Part shown: in pieces, positions 45,563 to 55,069 of the stretch
How the letters are laid out: the number at the start of each line of letters is the position of its first letter
Numbering within the stretch: the first letter of the stretch is position 1
Assembly (NCBI RefSeq): GCF_020524025.1
Contig: NZ_JAIVKN010000001.1
Coordinates: 1,054,001 to 1,118,000, forward strand
DNA: 64,000 nucleotides
Direction of reading: 5' to 3'
From: Halobacillus litoralis
GTDB taxonomy: Bacteria > Bacillota > Bacilli > Bacillales > Halobacillaceae
Translations under genes and position numbers: made by a program
The notes under the pieces: generated by a model
Databases searched by the model: none
What the model was told of the DNA's origin: nothing
The model's input: only the letters and a program-made list of their open reading frames with translations

Positions 45563-45644
45563 TATTCAACCTCCATCAGGCAGTAATCATATTTTCATTA
45601 TAGAAAGGGCAGGCCGAGTGTGCAGCCCGCCTGCCTTTTTAGAT

Positions 45645-46832
45645 TTACGCATAAGAATGCAAACCAGAAATAATTAAATTTACGGCAATTAAGTTAAACA
45701 TGATGATTCCGAACCCTCCGACAGCAAGCCAAGCAGATTTCATACCCTGCCAGCCCCGTGATAACCGAAGGTGAAGGTAGGCGGCATAGAAAAAGAAAGT
45801 AATCAGAGCCCATACCTCTTTTGGATCCCATCCCCAAAAGCGGTCCCAGGCCTGCTGTGCCCATATCATTGCAAAGATAAGGGCACCGAGAGTAAATACA
45901 GGGAAGCCAATGGCTACAGCCCTGTAGGATACTTCATCTACAAGTTCTGGATTAACTTTCTTTAATAAAGGCTGAATGATAGCCGCAATCCGTTTTTTGA
46001 AAATTAAGCGGGCGCTCCAGTAAAGGACTAATCCACCCAATACCGCCCATAAGAAGGTATTCAGTTTCTTAGCTGCATCCTCCCCGCGCATCCATTGCGG
46101 TGCTTCAAATAAAGGTCCCGTCGCCCCTTCAGTCAATACCCGGCCTTCACTTGGACCTGCAATAGCCGGCATTTCATACGTAATTTCAGCAGGTTGTCCT
46201 TCTACAGGTGCCTCAAAAACGGTTTCATAATTCATCGCGCTGAACACTGAAGAAAGCACGATAAATGCAATAGTTACGGCAATGATGTAAAGAACAAACT
46301 CAAGCCAGAAAGTATGCTTTGAACGTTTGGTTTGATCAATCTGTCGTATAAGAAAAATCAATCCAGCCACAAAACTGATAGATAAAATTCCCTGTCCGAG
46401 CGATGCCGTCGTTACATGGATATATAACCAATGAGACTGCAAAGAAGGAACTAACGGGGAAATCTCAGTTGGAAACATACTCGCAAAAGCAATCAGCAAT
46501 AAAGCGATTGGCAGTGCGAATAGACCAAGAAGATCCACCCTGTATATGAAGTATAGAATGATGAATGCAAACACAAGCATCATACCGAAGAATGTTGTGT
46601 ATTCAAAAAGATTACTGACAGGAGCATGTCCGCTTGCCACCCATCTTGTAAAAAAATAACCGAGCTGGGTCAGAAAACCGACTATTGTTATTGTAATTCC
46701 GATATTGCCAGCAACTTTGCTTTTTCCTTTTTTCTTATCACGAATCGTACCTCCGAAGAAAAACGTCGCCAATAAATAGGTGAAAAAGGAAACATAAAGT
46801 AAATTGCCACTGATGTTTGTCAAATCTCCCAT
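45645..46832 (-). CDS. resC: Cytochrome c biogenesis protein ResC (CcsA-like)
   Basis: Polytopic haem-handling protein, 395 residues from the ATG at 46832 (GGAGG six bases upstream), with about eight transmembrane helices. The WWD-type motif [20 protein letters not shown] and conserved histidines ([21 protein letters not shown]) mark the CcsA family. Works with ResB to attach haem to apo-cytochrome c. Confidence 0.93.
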   Translation of the reverse strand: MGDLTNISGNLLYVSFFTYLLATFFFGGTIRDKKKGKSKVAGNIGITITIVGFLTQLGYFFTRWVASGHAPVSNLFEYTTFFGMMLVFAFIILYFIYRVDLLGLFALPIALLLIAFASMFPTEISPLVPSLQSHWLYIHVTTASLGQGILSISFVAGLIFLIRQIDQTKRSKHTFWLEFVLYIIAVTIAFIVLSSVFSAMNYETVFEAPVEGQPAEITYEMPAIAGPSEGRVLTEGATGPLFEAPQWMRGEDAAKKLNTFLWAVLGGLVLYWSARLIFKKRIAAIIQPLLKKVNPELVDEVSYRAVAIGFPVFTLGALIFAMIWAQQAWDRFWGWDPKEVWALITFFFYAAYLHLRLSRGWQGMKSAWLAVGGFGIIMFNLIAVNLIISGLHSYA

Positions 46833-46848
46833 ACTCAACCTCCTGACT

Positions 46849-48483
46849 CTAAGATTTCATTTCATATTGATCTTTAGGCGCTTCAATATTGGTATCTGCA
46901 ATCGCCTTTTCAATGTCCATCCGTAAAGCATACCAGTTTTTATTCGTATGGCCGGCAAGCCAAACCCCGTCTTTACGTGGCTGCAGCCAAATACGGCGGT
47001 GGTTCCAGTACATCCCTTGAATGACACCGATCATAAAGATTGCGCCTCCAAGAGAAATGATGCCAAGGGTATGATCCTTTTTAACAGTTAAGCCTGTAAC
47101 ATCACGAACGTCAAAACCAGCAAGTCCAAGCTTATATTGATTGTCTCCTCCAGCATCAATATTCGCCCCGATTCCTAGAAAGCTAGTTTCAGGATCGTTT
47201 TCTCCAGGTGGATAAAGGTTAAATACGAAGGCAGGATTTTTTGGATATTTTGACACAGAGACGGGCTGACCATCTTCCATTTCATAGTCAGGAAAATAGT
47301 TTGCGACTTCTACTCTATATCCTCCGTCTAGTTCATATGTAGATTGAGGATTGGAAAGATCGACGGTGAATTCTCCATAGTTCGTATCTTCATCATCTTT
47401 ATCATGGATTTTAAAGGTCATTTCTTTAAATTCATTGAGTTGGTAACTTGCCTGATACAGCGCATAATCATCAAATTTCAATGGATTATTCATAGTCGCT
47501 GCGCCTTCTTTGAAAACATCAAGTTCTGGCTCTGCCCCTGGAACGCCTGAGTTTGTGCGTTCATAAACAACCGCATCTGTTCTGAAAGTTTTTGGAATGG
47601 GACCGCCCTGTTTTTCAATAGCTTCTTTAAATTTCGCATCTTCCGGGTCATCCATATTGTAAGTTTCCAATGTAAAGGCTTTATTTTCGATATAGAATTC
47701 GCCTTCTGTTCCTGCAATCAACGCTGTTTCACCTTCACGGACCCAGATGAACTCATCCACATAAAAAGCCGGAATAAAACGGAGTAAAGCACCAAGCAGA
47801 AAAATGATTAGCCCAATGTGATTTACATAAGGACCCCAGCGGGCGAAACGATTTTTTTCTGCCAGTATATGACCATCCTGCTCATAAACTTTGAAGCGTC
47901 TCTTCTTCAGGTTTTCTTTGAAACGGTCTGCATCAATGTTCTCAGCTACCGTTTGGCCATAGATGCGCTGTTTTTTCATGAAAAGTTCATGCCGCTTCGG
48001 CTTTTGCTTTTTCAACGTTTTATAAAGTGGGAAGAACCGATCAATACTGGCAATTACAATGGAAATCCCAATCATTGCGATTAACAGCATGTACCACCAG
48101 GAACTAAACAGGTCATGAAAACCAAGCTGGTAATAAATTTGACCCGGGATTCCATACTGGTCACGGTAATGAGTGGCAGGATCGACATTTCCCGGAATGA
48201 ATACTTCCTGAGGGAAGATGGTACCGATGGCGGAAGCAATAAGTGTAATAAAGATAAGCCAGACACCGACTTTTACTGAGGAAAAGAAATTCCATACTTT
48301 ATCAACAGCTGTCCGGTTATAGGTTTGTGATCGGCGTGCACTACCATCATAACGCATATTAAGAAGTTCTTTTTGGTCATTGCCATCGATATGCTGGTTT
48401 TCTTCCACCGGTTTACCACATGATTCACAAAGGACCGTTCCCTCAGGGTTTACATGTCCACACTCACAGGTAATCTCGTTCAT
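46849..48483 (-). CDS. resB: Cytochrome c biogenesis protein ResB (Ccs1-like)
   Basis: 544 residues. An N-terminal zinc-ribbon-like pair of CxxC ([20 protein letters not shown]) precedes the membrane part, which has about four helices and a large extracytoplasmic domain. ResB and ResC form the System II haem export and ligation complex. Ten bases separate it from resC. Typical conserved segments are GTIFPQE and the [21 protein letters not shown] helix with a histidine. Confidence 0.93.
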   Translation of the reverse strand: MNEITCECGHVNPEGTVLCESCGKPVEENQHIDGNDQKELLNMRYDGSARRSQTYNRTAVDKVWNFFSSVKVGVWLIFITLIASAIGTIFPQEVFIPGNVDPATHYRDQYGIPGQIYYQLGFHDLFSSWWYMLLIAMIGISIVIASIDRFFPLYKTLKKQKPKRHELFMKKQRIYGQTVAENIDADRFKENLKKRRFKVYEQDGHILAEKNRFARWGPYVNHIGLIIFLLGALLRFIPAFYVDEFIWVREGETALIAGTEGEFYIENKAFTLETYNMDDPEDAKFKEAIEKQGGPIPKTFRTDAVVYERTNSGVPGAEPELDVFKEGAATMNNPLKFDDYALYQASYQLNEFKEMTFKIHDKDDEDTNYGEFTVDLSNPQSTYELDGGYRVEVANYFPDYEMEDGQPVSVSKYPKNPAFVFNLYPPGENDPETSFLGIGANIDAGGDNQYKLGLAGFDVRDVTGLTVKKDHTLGIISLGGAIFMIGVIQGMYWNHRRIWLQPRKDGVWLAGHTNKNWYALRMDIEKAIADTNIEAPKDQYEMKS

Positions 48484-48511
48484 AATAAAACCTCACAATT
48501 TTAAGTAGACT

Positions 48512-49063
48512 CTATTCTTCGGGTGAGATACTTTGCAAGTGACCTTCTAATTTATCAAGTGTGAGAGGGCCGATGACTTGCTCTTCGATATCACCTTCCG
48601 GGTTGATGAATAAGGTAGAAGGAATAGGACCAATGTTGTAAAGATCCATAACTTCCCCATTTTTATCTTGAAGGATCGGGAAAGACAGGTCATATTCATG
48701 AATGAAATTTTCCACAACTAACTCCGTAGAGTCTAAATTAACAGCTAAAATTTCAACGCCTTTTTCCTTATATTTCGGGTACAGTTTTTCCATATAAGGC
48801 ATTTCGTCTTTACAAGGTCCACAATACGTGGCCCAAAAGTTCAGCATGATGCCTTTCCCTTTTAAGTCACTTAACTGAATAGTCTTATCAGTAGTGAATT
48901 CCTTCAATTGAAAATCAGGTGCTTGTTCTCCTTTGGCAACGACTGTCTGTTCCTCTTTGCCATTAGCGATAAGAGCGAAAGCTGCAAGTCCCACCATGAA
49001 CACGAGCATAAGGGAACGAAAAACCAGTCGTTTTTTCTTCTTTTGTAGCGTTTTTTCCTTCAT
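48512..49063 (-). CDS. resA: Thiol-disulfide oxidoreductase ResA
   Basis: Membrane-anchored thioredoxin-like protein that reduces the CXXCH cysteines of apo-cytochrome c before haem attachment. 183 residues from the ATG at 49063 (GGAGTG upstream): signal anchor (about 17-34), then a TlpA-like fold with the active site CGPC (WATYCGPCKDE) and the cis-proline region IGPIPSTLFI. B. subtilis ResA has CEPC; the second active-site residue here is Gly, while the later conserved Glu is kept. Confidence 0.93.
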   Translation of the reverse strand: MKEKTLQKKKKRLVFRSLMLVFMVGLAAFALIANGKEEQTVVAKGEQAPDFQLKEFTTDKTIQLSDLKGKGIMLNFWATYCGPCKDEMPYMEKLYPKYKEKGVEILAVNLDSTELVVENFIHEYDLSFPILQDKNGEVMDLYNIGPIPSTLFINPEGDIEEQVIGPLTLDKLEGHLQSISPEE

Positions 49064-49116
49064 ATTAGTCACTCCCAAACCATTATAACATCGAATGGAA
49101 TGTAAAAATTTGAACG

Positions 49117-49854
49117 TTATTCAACACTTTTCTCTGCCAGTTGACGAAGCTGTTTGACTTCTATAGGTTTAAGCGGACGATAATCTCCTGCATTTAAACC
49201 TTTCAAATCAAGGGAGCCGTACCTTTCGCGCTTCAATTTATCCAGGGGAAACCCAAGAGCTTCGAACATTCGGCGGACTTGACGGTTCTTTCCTTCATGT
49301 AATATGACTTGCACAATAGCCGTATTCTTCTTTGAATCCGTTGACATGACTTTGGAGTGAACAGCCTTGAGATATTCTCCATCTATATTCATTCCTTTTT
49401 TCATCTGCTTCATGTGATCACTTGAAGGAATGCCTTTTGTTTTAGCCACATACACTTTATCCACTTCATGACTTGGGTGCATCAGTTTGTTTGCGAATTC
49501 CCCATCATTTGTCAGGAGCATTAAACCGGATGTATCATAGTCGAGGCGACCGACTGGAAAAATACGTTCCTTCACTTCAGGAAGAAAATCGGTAACGACT
49601 TTCCGTCCCTTGTCATCGCTTACACTTGAAATCACGCCTCGCGGTTTATAAAGCAGATAGTATACAGGTTCCTCTTTATCAATCGGAACACCTTCTACTT
49701 CTACGTCGTCGTTGCCGCCTACTTTTGTACCAAGTTCCGTAACAACTTTTCCATTTACGGTAACCTTACCGTCTGTAATTAATTTTTCTGCTTTTCTACG
49801 TGATGCAACACCTGCGTGGGCGATCACCTTTTGTAGTCTTTCTTTATCTGTCAT
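49117..49854 (-). CDS. rluB: 23S rRNA pseudouridine synthase RluB
   Basis: Makes pseudouridine 2605 in 23S rRNA. 245 residues: S4 domain (ERLQKVIAHAGVASRRKAEKLI), then the RsuA/RluB catalytic core with the catalytic aspartate in FPVGRLDYDTSGLMLLTNDGE, KVYVAKTKG, and EGKNRQVRRMFEALG. Lies between resA and spmB, as in B. subtilis ypuL. Confidence 0.93.
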   Translation of the reverse strand: MTDKERLQKVIAHAGVASRRKAEKLITDGKVTVNGKVVTELGTKVGGNDDVEVEGVPIDKEEPVYYLLYKPRGVISSVSDDKGRKVVTDFLPEVKERIFPVGRLDYDTSGLMLLTNDGEFANKLMHPSHEVDKVYVAKTKGIPSSDHMKQMKKGMNIDGEYLKAVHSKVMSTDSKKNTAIVQVILHEGKNRQVRRMFEALGFPLDKLKRERYGSLDLKGLNAGDYRPLKPIEVKQLRQLAEKSVE

Positions 49855-49977
49855 TCGACCGTCACCAACTTTCTTAGTACTTTCATTTTATTTCATTACA
49901 TAACAGGAAGCCACGCTTTAAGACTGGCGCGGCTTGTCATTTCATTTACATTATACACATTCTTGTAAGATTTGAAC

Positions 49978-50011
49978 AAAAAAATCATCCTATTAACCAA
50001 ATAGGATGATA
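49978..50011 (-). terminator. Terminator of spmB
   Basis: Perfect 11-base-pair stem ATCATCCTATT / AATAGGATGAT followed on the minus strand by seven T residues, overlapping the spmB stop. Confidence 0.9.
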
Positions 50012-50508
50012 ACAATAATGATTGATGCTATTATACCAACGATATCAGCCAGCAGTCCAACTTTTAATGCATCACCCATTCGTTTAATTCCGACAGCCCC
50101 AAAATAGACAGTGATAATATATAGGGTTGTGTCTGTACTTCCCTGCATGACAGAGGCCAGTGTACCAATGAAAGAGTCCGGCCCGAACGTCCGGATCAGC
50201 TCTGTTGTCATACTGAGAGCGGCAGTTCCGGAAATAGGCCGTACCAAAGCAAGGGGAAGGATTTCGGCCGGTACTCCAATTACAGACAAAAAAGGTTCCA
50301 ATCCTTTTGTAATAGCTCCCATCGCACCTGAAGCCTGAAAAATAGCAATTGAGACCATCATACCCAGTAAAAATGGCAGAAGAGACAAGGCAATAGTCAG
50401 CCCTTCTTTACTTCCATCAACAAATACCTCATAAGCCGGGATTTTTTTAATAGTTGCCGTAACCAAAACAGTTAATATAATTGCAGGTATCAACCATATG
50501 CTGATCAT
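49993..50508 (-). CDS. spmB: Spore maturation protein B
   Basis: Polytopic membrane protein of 171 residues (B. subtilis 178) with about five helices, including KEGLTIALSLLPFLLGMMVS and the conserved RPISGTAAL and GSTDTTLYIITVYFG segments of the nucleoside-gate family. With SpmA it is needed for spore core dehydration in B. subtilis. The ATG overlaps the spmA stop (ATGA). Confidence 0.94.
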   Translation of the reverse strand: MISIWLIPAIILTVLVTATIKKIPAYEVFVDGSKEGLTIALSLLPFLLGMMVSIAIFQASGAMGAITKGLEPFLSVIGVPAEILPLALVRPISGTAALSMTTELIRTFGPDSFIGTLASVMQGSTDTTLYIITVYFGAVGIKRMGDALKVGLLADIVGIIASIIIVIILFG

Positions 50509-51095
50509 AGCCGCAACGCTCTTTTCCTCCGATAATAAAAGTAGCGATCAATTAATAGTGCAGCACAAGTCGAAATCATTGTCGCTACAATGGTAGCCCC
50601 AACAATCGCTGTTGGATCTGTTGATTCATATTTCAATCGAATGGCAATTACGGTAGTAGGGACGATGGTGAGAGAAGAAGTGTTAATCGCCAGCAAAGTA
50701 ATCATGGAGCGGCTCGCTTTATCTGATCCAGAAAGATTTTTTAACTCTTTCATAGCTTTTAAACCCATAGGAGTAGCCGCATTACCGAGACCAAACACAT
50801 TGGCTGTCATATTGGATAAAATGTATCCCATAGCGGGATGTCCGTCAGGGATATCAGGGAAAATTTTCTTCACTACTGGCCGAAACAGCCTGGACAAGCC
50901 CGCAAGAAGGCCTGCTTCCTCAGCAATCTTCATGAGTCCAAGCCAAAAGACAAGGACTCCTGCCAGACTTATGGTGATCATAATCGCCTCATCCAGTGTT
51001 GAAAAAATGGCCTTATTCACCTCTTCCATTGTTCCATTAATGCCAGCATAAACAATGCCGATGACAGCAAGCAGCGCCCATATTAAGTTGACCAA
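50505..51095 (-). CDS. spmA: Spore maturation protein A
   Basis: 196-residue polytopic membrane protein with the gate-family pattern (FWLGLMKIAEEAGL, MGYILSNMTANVFGLGNAATPMGLKAM). It starts at a TTG inside the dacB coding end, with GGGGGTGG as ribosome site. Acts with SpmB and DacB in spore dehydration and cortex formation. Fits the dacB-spmA-spmB order of B. subtilis. Confidence 0.94.
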   Translation of the reverse strand: MVNLIWALLAVIGIVYAGINGTMEEVNKAIFSTLDEAIMITISLAGVLVFWLGLMKIAEEAGLLAGLSRLFRPVVKKIFPDIPDGHPAMGYILSNMTANVFGLGNAATPMGLKAMKELKNLSGSDKASRSMITLLAINTSSLTIVPTTVIAIRLKYESTDPTAIVGATIVATMISTCAALLIDRYFYYRRKRALRL

Positions 51096-52171
51096 GGCGC
51101 CACCCCCATCATTCGATTTAAAAAGGCTTTTAATTCAGATAAAAACGATTGGGAAGGGCGTTCATTCCAGACTGGAGCTTCCAGAAGGGCCTCTTCTCCT
51201 ATTTTATACTGAGCCACTCCTGCAAGATTTGAGGTGTTCTTATCATAACGGTAAAAAACAGCATGAAGATCCTCTTTTTCAGCTATCGTTAACGGATAGT
51301 AGAGGTCTCTTGGGAAATAGTACGCCTGCCCATCTGCCTCTACTACGCCTTCATTATGAAGTTTGACAGTTTCAAAGTTTTTAAATCCCCACTCAAACAA
51401 AGCTTTATGATCGTTCCAGTCATCCGGTGCATTTAAAGTGACCACAATGAGTTCCATACCATCCTTTTGCGCACTTGTAACAAGTGTACGCCCTGCGGCC
51501 TTCGTATAACCTGTCTTTCCTCCGTTCGTCGGTTCATAGTACTGAGTCAGCATTTTGTTTTTATTCATCCAGGCGTAGTCACGGTTCTCAGACCGGTACA
51601 ACTCACTGCCCGTTACTTCACGAAACACATCATTCTTCATAGAGTACGCCATTAACAAACCCAGATCATAAGCGCTGGAGATATGTGTTTCTCCATCCAA
51701 TCCGTGCGGATTCTCAAAGTGACTGGCATTCATACCAAGCCAGGAAGCTTTTTCGTTCATTAGTTGAACAAACCCTTCCACACTGCCTCCCACATGCTCA
51801 GCTATAGCAACAGCAGCATCATTTCCTGAACGGAGCATCAGCCCATAAACAAGGTCTTTTAAAGGGATTTTTTCTTTTTCAGTTAAGTAAATGGAGGACC
51901 CTTCCGTATATACGGCTCTTTTGCTCACTTTCACTTCTTCCTCCATCATGCCGGACTCTATCGCAATAATAGCTGTCATAATTTTTGTCGTGCTTGCAAT
52001 CAGCGTCGGGTCATAGGCGTTCTTTTCATACAATACACGCCCGGAATCCGCATCCATTAAGACGGCGCGCTCAGCAGAAACTGATATATTAGGATTGGCA
52101 TGAACCTGATTGTTGATAAAAAGCGGAAGTATTAGAAGTATAGCCACAAATAGACAAAAAGACCTTCTCAA
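51083..52171 (-). CDS. dacB: Sporulation D-alanyl-D-alanine carboxypeptidase DacB
   Basis: Penicillin-binding protein that trims cortex peptidoglycan side chains. 362 residues from a TTG behind GGGAGG. Signal peptide (about 1-25), active-site S60-xx-K63 (ASTTKIMTA), SGN (RSGNDAAVA) and KTG (GGKTGYTKA) motifs, and a C-terminal PBP5-like domain. First gene of the dacB-spmA-spmB operon, expected to be transcribed in the mother cell. Confidence 0.95.
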   Translation of the reverse strand: MRRSFCLFVAILLILPLFINNQVHANPNISVSAERAVLMDADSGRVLYEKNAYDPTLIASTTKIMTAIIAIESGMMEEEVKVSKRAVYTEGSSIYLTEKEKIPLKDLVYGLMLRSGNDAAVAIAEHVGGSVEGFVQLMNEKASWLGMNASHFENPHGLDGETHISSAYDLGLLMAYSMKNDVFREVTGSELYRSENRDYAWMNKNKMLTQYYEPTNGGKTGYTKAAGRTLVTSAQKDGMELIVVTLNAPDDWNDHKALFEWGFKNFETVKLHNEGVVEADGQAYYFPRDLYYPLTIAEKEDLHAVFYRYDKNTSNLAGVAQYKIGEEALLEAPVWNERPSQSFLSELKAFLNRMMGVAPWST

Positions 52172-52362
52172 GAGGAGTTCCTCCCATTCTCATCGTTTGC
52201 TTCACCTTATGCGGAAAAGTACAAGCTTATGATTCTTTAGGAAGGTGGAACCCCATTTGTCAGATCCCACAGATCACTTTTAGAGTCTCGAAACAAGGGC
52301 TTCAAGAATGCCTGGGATGTTTAAAAACTACTCATACAGATCAACATTAATGCTCAATTGAA

Positions 52363-52401
52363 CCAAAAAAACCGAGCAGAGAATATTCCCTGCCCGGTTT
52401 C
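52363..52401 (-). terminator. Terminator of scpB
   Basis: Eleven-base-pair stem AAACCGGGCAG / CTGCTCGGTTT (one wobble) with a seven-T tail on the minus strand, 18 bases after the scpB stop. Confidence 0.9.
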
Positions 52402-52418
52402 GTCATCCATATCTATTT

Positions 52419-53012
52419 TCATTCGTCTTCACTCAAGGGATCCTCAGTAAACTTCTCAAAAAAGAGGTCTGCCTCTCCCTCTATATCTTCCGGCTGCTTT
52501 AATTCAGAAAGCGGAGGAAGATCCTCGATGGAAGTCAGACCGAAATAGATTAAGAAGTCTTTTGTTGTCCCATATAAAATAGGGCGGCCAATTGCATCCT
52601 TGCGGCCCTTTTCTTCAATTAATCCTCTATTAGCAAGCGTTTGAATAGCACGGTCACTTTTCACCCCGCGAAGGTCATCCACTTCGATTCTCGTAATCGG
52701 CTGTTGATAGGCGATGATCGCAAGTGTCTCAAGAGCTGCCTGCGACAATCTTGTAGATCCTGGTGACTCAAGCAGACGCCTGTAATACGAGGCATGTTCT
52801 GGTTTGGTCGTCAGATGCAGGGTCCCCTGTGAGTCCATAATGGTAAGTCCTCTATGTGATTGTTTATAATCCTCTGCCATCTCATTAAGTAATTGATGGA
52901 CAGATTTTTTGTCTAACTCCAGCAAGGAAGCCAGTTTATTTTTTGTAATTCCTTCTTCACCCGAAGCAAATAAAAGTCCTTCGGTAATGGCTTTGTATTC
53001 TTCTAACTCCAT
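52419..53012 (-). CDS. scpB: Segregation and condensation protein B
   Basis: 197 residues; tandem winged-helix domains that form dimers and hold ScpA on the SMC complex. Seen: EGLLFASGEEGITKNKLASLLEL, the LSQAALETLAIIAYQQPITRIEVDDLRGVKSD core and an acidic tail. GGAGG precedes the ATG, which lies ten bases inside scpA. Works with SMC in chromosome segregation. Confidence 0.95.
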   Translation of the reverse strand: MELEEYKAITEGLLFASGEEGITKNKLASLLELDKKSVHQLLNEMAEDYKQSHRGLTIMDSQGTLHLTTKPEHASYYRRLLESPGSTRLSQAALETLAIIAYQQPITRIEVDDLRGVKSDRAIQTLANRGLIEEKGRKDAIGRPILYGTTKDFLIYFGLTSIEDLPPLSELKQPEDIEGEADLFFEKFTEDPLSEDE

Positions 53013-53758
53013 GGTGCATCCTCCATCTTAAACACGATTAATTCATCAAAATGTTGTTGTTGGACACATGAAATTTCATTACTCTTCATCAGTTCCAATA
53101 AAGCAATAAAGGTAACAACTATATGCGGCCTTGTACGTTTTTCAAATAATTGATGAAAAGGAGTGCCCCCAGGCTGAACATCAATCTTCTCGAGAATTTC
53201 TTCCATTCTCATTTGAATCGGGATTTCGTCGCGTTGTATTTTGGCTTCTTGAGGTTTCTCATTCTTGCTTCTTTTCATCAAGTTACCCATCGCTTGAATC
53301 ATATCGTAGATGGATGCTTCTCCAGGTCGGACTTCTGTCTTTTCATCTTCCCATCCTTCTGTGTTGAGCGGAGGTCTTGTGTAAATTCGATTGGCATCCA
53401 GTTCTTTTTCTTTTAACTGTTCAGCCGCCTGCTTGTATTTGCGATATTCGATAAGTCGCCGCATTAAATCTTCCCGGGGATCATCTTCAAAATCTCCTTC
53501 ATCCATATCCTCTTCCACATGTGTATGAGGCAGCAGCATTTGAGACTTAATCGCAAGCAGTGTAGCTGCCATCACAAGGTATTCGCTTGCAAGGTCAAGC
53601 TCTAACTCCTGCATAGTATGAATGTAATGCATGTATTGATCTGTGATCTGAGAGACAGGAATATCATATATATCAATTTCGTATCGGTTAATTAAATGTA
53701 AAAGAAGATCGAGCGGTCCCTCAAAACCATCCACTTTCACTTGGTAGCTTTTTGTCAT
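53003..53758 (-). CDS. scpA: Segregation and condensation protein A
   Basis: 251 residues; the kleisin that bridges SMC heads. N-terminal SYQVKVDGFEGPLDLLLHLINR, DIYDIPVSQITDQY, SEYLVMAATLLAIKSQMLLP, an acidic middle (EEDMDEGDFEDDP), and a C-terminal winged helix (FIALLELMKSNEISCVQQQHFDEL). First gene of scpA-scpB. Divergent from ypuF. Confidence 0.95.
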   Translation of the reverse strand: MTKSYQVKVDGFEGPLDLLLHLINRYEIDIYDIPVSQITDQYMHYIHTMQELELDLASEYLVMAATLLAIKSQMLLPHTHVEEDMDEGDFEDDPREDLMRRLIEYRKYKQAAEQLKEKELDANRIYTRPPLNTEGWEDEKTEVRPGEASIYDMIQAMGNLMKRSKNEKPQEAKIQRDEIPIQMRMEEILEKIDVQPGGTPFHQLFEKRTRPHIVVTFIALLELMKSNEISCVQQQHFDELIVFKMEDAPWS

Positions 53759-53896
53759 ATCATTCTTCCTTTACGTTCCATACTTCTTTTTCTATTTTAC
53801 CAGAAAATTGAGGAATCAGATAGAAGAGGTATGACATCCTACTTGTCTACTTCATATCTACTCCTATAGAATAGAAAAAGAATTGGAGGTTCATGT

Positions 53897-54361
53897 ATGT
53901 ATCCAAAACCTTATATTGAATTTTTAGCCCACTTTCATGGGACAAGGGATTACTTTGAATGTCATGAAGTGCTTGAAGCCCATTGGAAATCCGTCGATCC
54001 CAAGAATCGCGCGTCTGTCTGGGTCACTCTCATACAAATAGCTGTAGCGATGTACCATGATAGAAGAGGAAATCAAAAAGGTGCCCTTACCCTGATAAAC
54101 AGGTGCATAAATCGTGTTCCAGATCTTAAAAATGAAATAGACGAGCTGGGCATTGATTCTGACGTGTTATTCCAACGGTTGGCCGGCATCCGGGAGAGAC
54201 TGGAAGAAAGAAAACCCTACCGAAGCTGGAACTTCCCAATCGTTAGTCTGGATGTCAGCAAGGAAGCTCAACTTTTGTGTCAGCAATGGCGGGTCGCCTA
54301 TGGATCTCCCAGCAATCTGGCTGACCAATCCCTCGTCCTTAAACATAAGTACCGTCGCTGA
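53897..54361 (+). CDS. ypuF: DUF309 protein YpuF
   Basis: 154 residues with the DUF309 signature HFHGTRDYFECHEVLEAHWK near residues 12-31, then a helical TLIQIAVAMYHDRRGNQKGA segment. GGAGG lies seven bases before the ATG. Divergent from scpA and convergent with ribT, as in B. subtilis. Structure known for family members; function unknown. Confidence 0.88.
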   Translation: MYPKPYIEFLAHFHGTRDYFECHEVLEAHWKSVDPKNRASVWVTLIQIAVAMYHDRRGNQKGALTLINRCINRVPDLKNEIDELGIDSDVLFQRLAGIRERLEERKPYRSWNFPIVSLDVSKEAQLLCQQWRVAYGSPSNLADQSLVLKHKYRR

Positions 54362-54382
54362 TAATTCTTTATGTATTCATAA

Positions 54383-54415
54383 TAAAAGAAGGTGCCTCAA
54401 ATTGGGCACCTCCTT
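54383..54415. terminator. Bidirectional terminator between ypuF and ribT
   Basis: Stem GGTGCC / GGCACC (extended to AGGTGCC / GGGCACCT) with A-rich and T-rich flanks; serves the convergent genes ypuF and ribT. Confidence 0.82.
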
Positions 54416-54418
54416 ACA

Positions 54419-54784
54419 TTATAGCTGGGAAGAGGCACTCTCTTCATCGCATTTCTCAATAAAAGATTCTGTAGCTACATCCGCACAAACGTTGTACTGA
54501 TTTTTATAAAAATTGCGTGTACTTTGAATCATTTTTCTACCGATTCCTAAATTACGATGAGAAGGATTGACCGAAACATGCTGAATAACAGCTCTGTCAC
54601 TTTCCACACGAACGCCGACAGCCCCAAGAATATCTTCTTCTTTCCATAAGAACAATTGCCAATCAGGATTTCCTTCATATTCCTTTATGATTTCCTGCAG
54701 GTTCCTTACATCAGATACTTCAGGCATAAAGGAAAGCAGTCCCATAGCGATTTTTTCAAATGATTTTTTATATCGAATTAACAT
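54419..54784 (-). CDS. ribT: GNAT-family protein RibT
   Basis: 121 residues with an acetyl-CoA-binding GNAT core (IQHVSVNPSHRNLGIGRKMIQSTR, the R/QxxGxG/A motif as RNLGIG) and the RibT-type N-terminus RYKKSFEKIAMGLLSFMPE. GAGGGG precedes the ATG. In B. subtilis ribT ends the riboflavin operon; here no ribD, ribE, ribA or ribH gene and no FMN riboswitch lies nearby. Function remains unknown. Confidence 0.85.
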   Translation of the reverse strand: MLIRYKKSFEKIAMGLLSFMPEVSDVRNLQEIIKEYEGNPDWQLFLWKEEDILGAVGVRVESDRAVIQHVSVNPSHRNLGIGRKMIQSTRNFYKNQYNVCADVATESFIEKCDEESASSQL

Positions 54785-54914
54785 AATAACCCCTCAATTA
54801 TGAAAATAACTTTCCTTAGATCATTAGGATCATAGGTTTTAAAGTTGATCTATTCATCCAATTGAAAATTTGTTACTTTCAATCATTGTTTCTCATTTTA
54901 TAAGAATTGGGTGA

Positions 54915-55004
54915 TTACATTACTATAACGAACCAGTAATACAATCCCCAACCCAGGCTGAACAAAGCTAAAATGGTAAACAGCGTCCAGTTTTTCATTT
55001 TCAT
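54915..55004 (-). CDS. Putative 29-residue single-helix membrane peptide
   Basis: A short frame reads MKMKNWTLFTILALFSLGW, then GLYYWFVIVM and TAA. It is one basic start followed by one long hydrophobic helix. GGGGG lies eight bases before the ATG (GGGGGAACGTGTA). It sits alone between ribT and the M50 protease gene, same strand. No homologue is recognised; support is from ribosome site and amphipathic-free helix only. Confidence 0.5.
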   Translation of the reverse strand: MKMKNWTLFTILALFSLGWGLYYWFVIVM

Positions 55005-55069
55005 TACACGTTCCCCCGGTTCAGAGATGGTTTTATACCCCGCTAAACAGAATATAGCAATCCTAGAAA

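Noticed and set aside
54785-55069. FMN riboswitch upstream of ribT
   Set aside because: None of the conserved RFN elements is visible; the region is AT-rich and only the 29-codon frame stands out.
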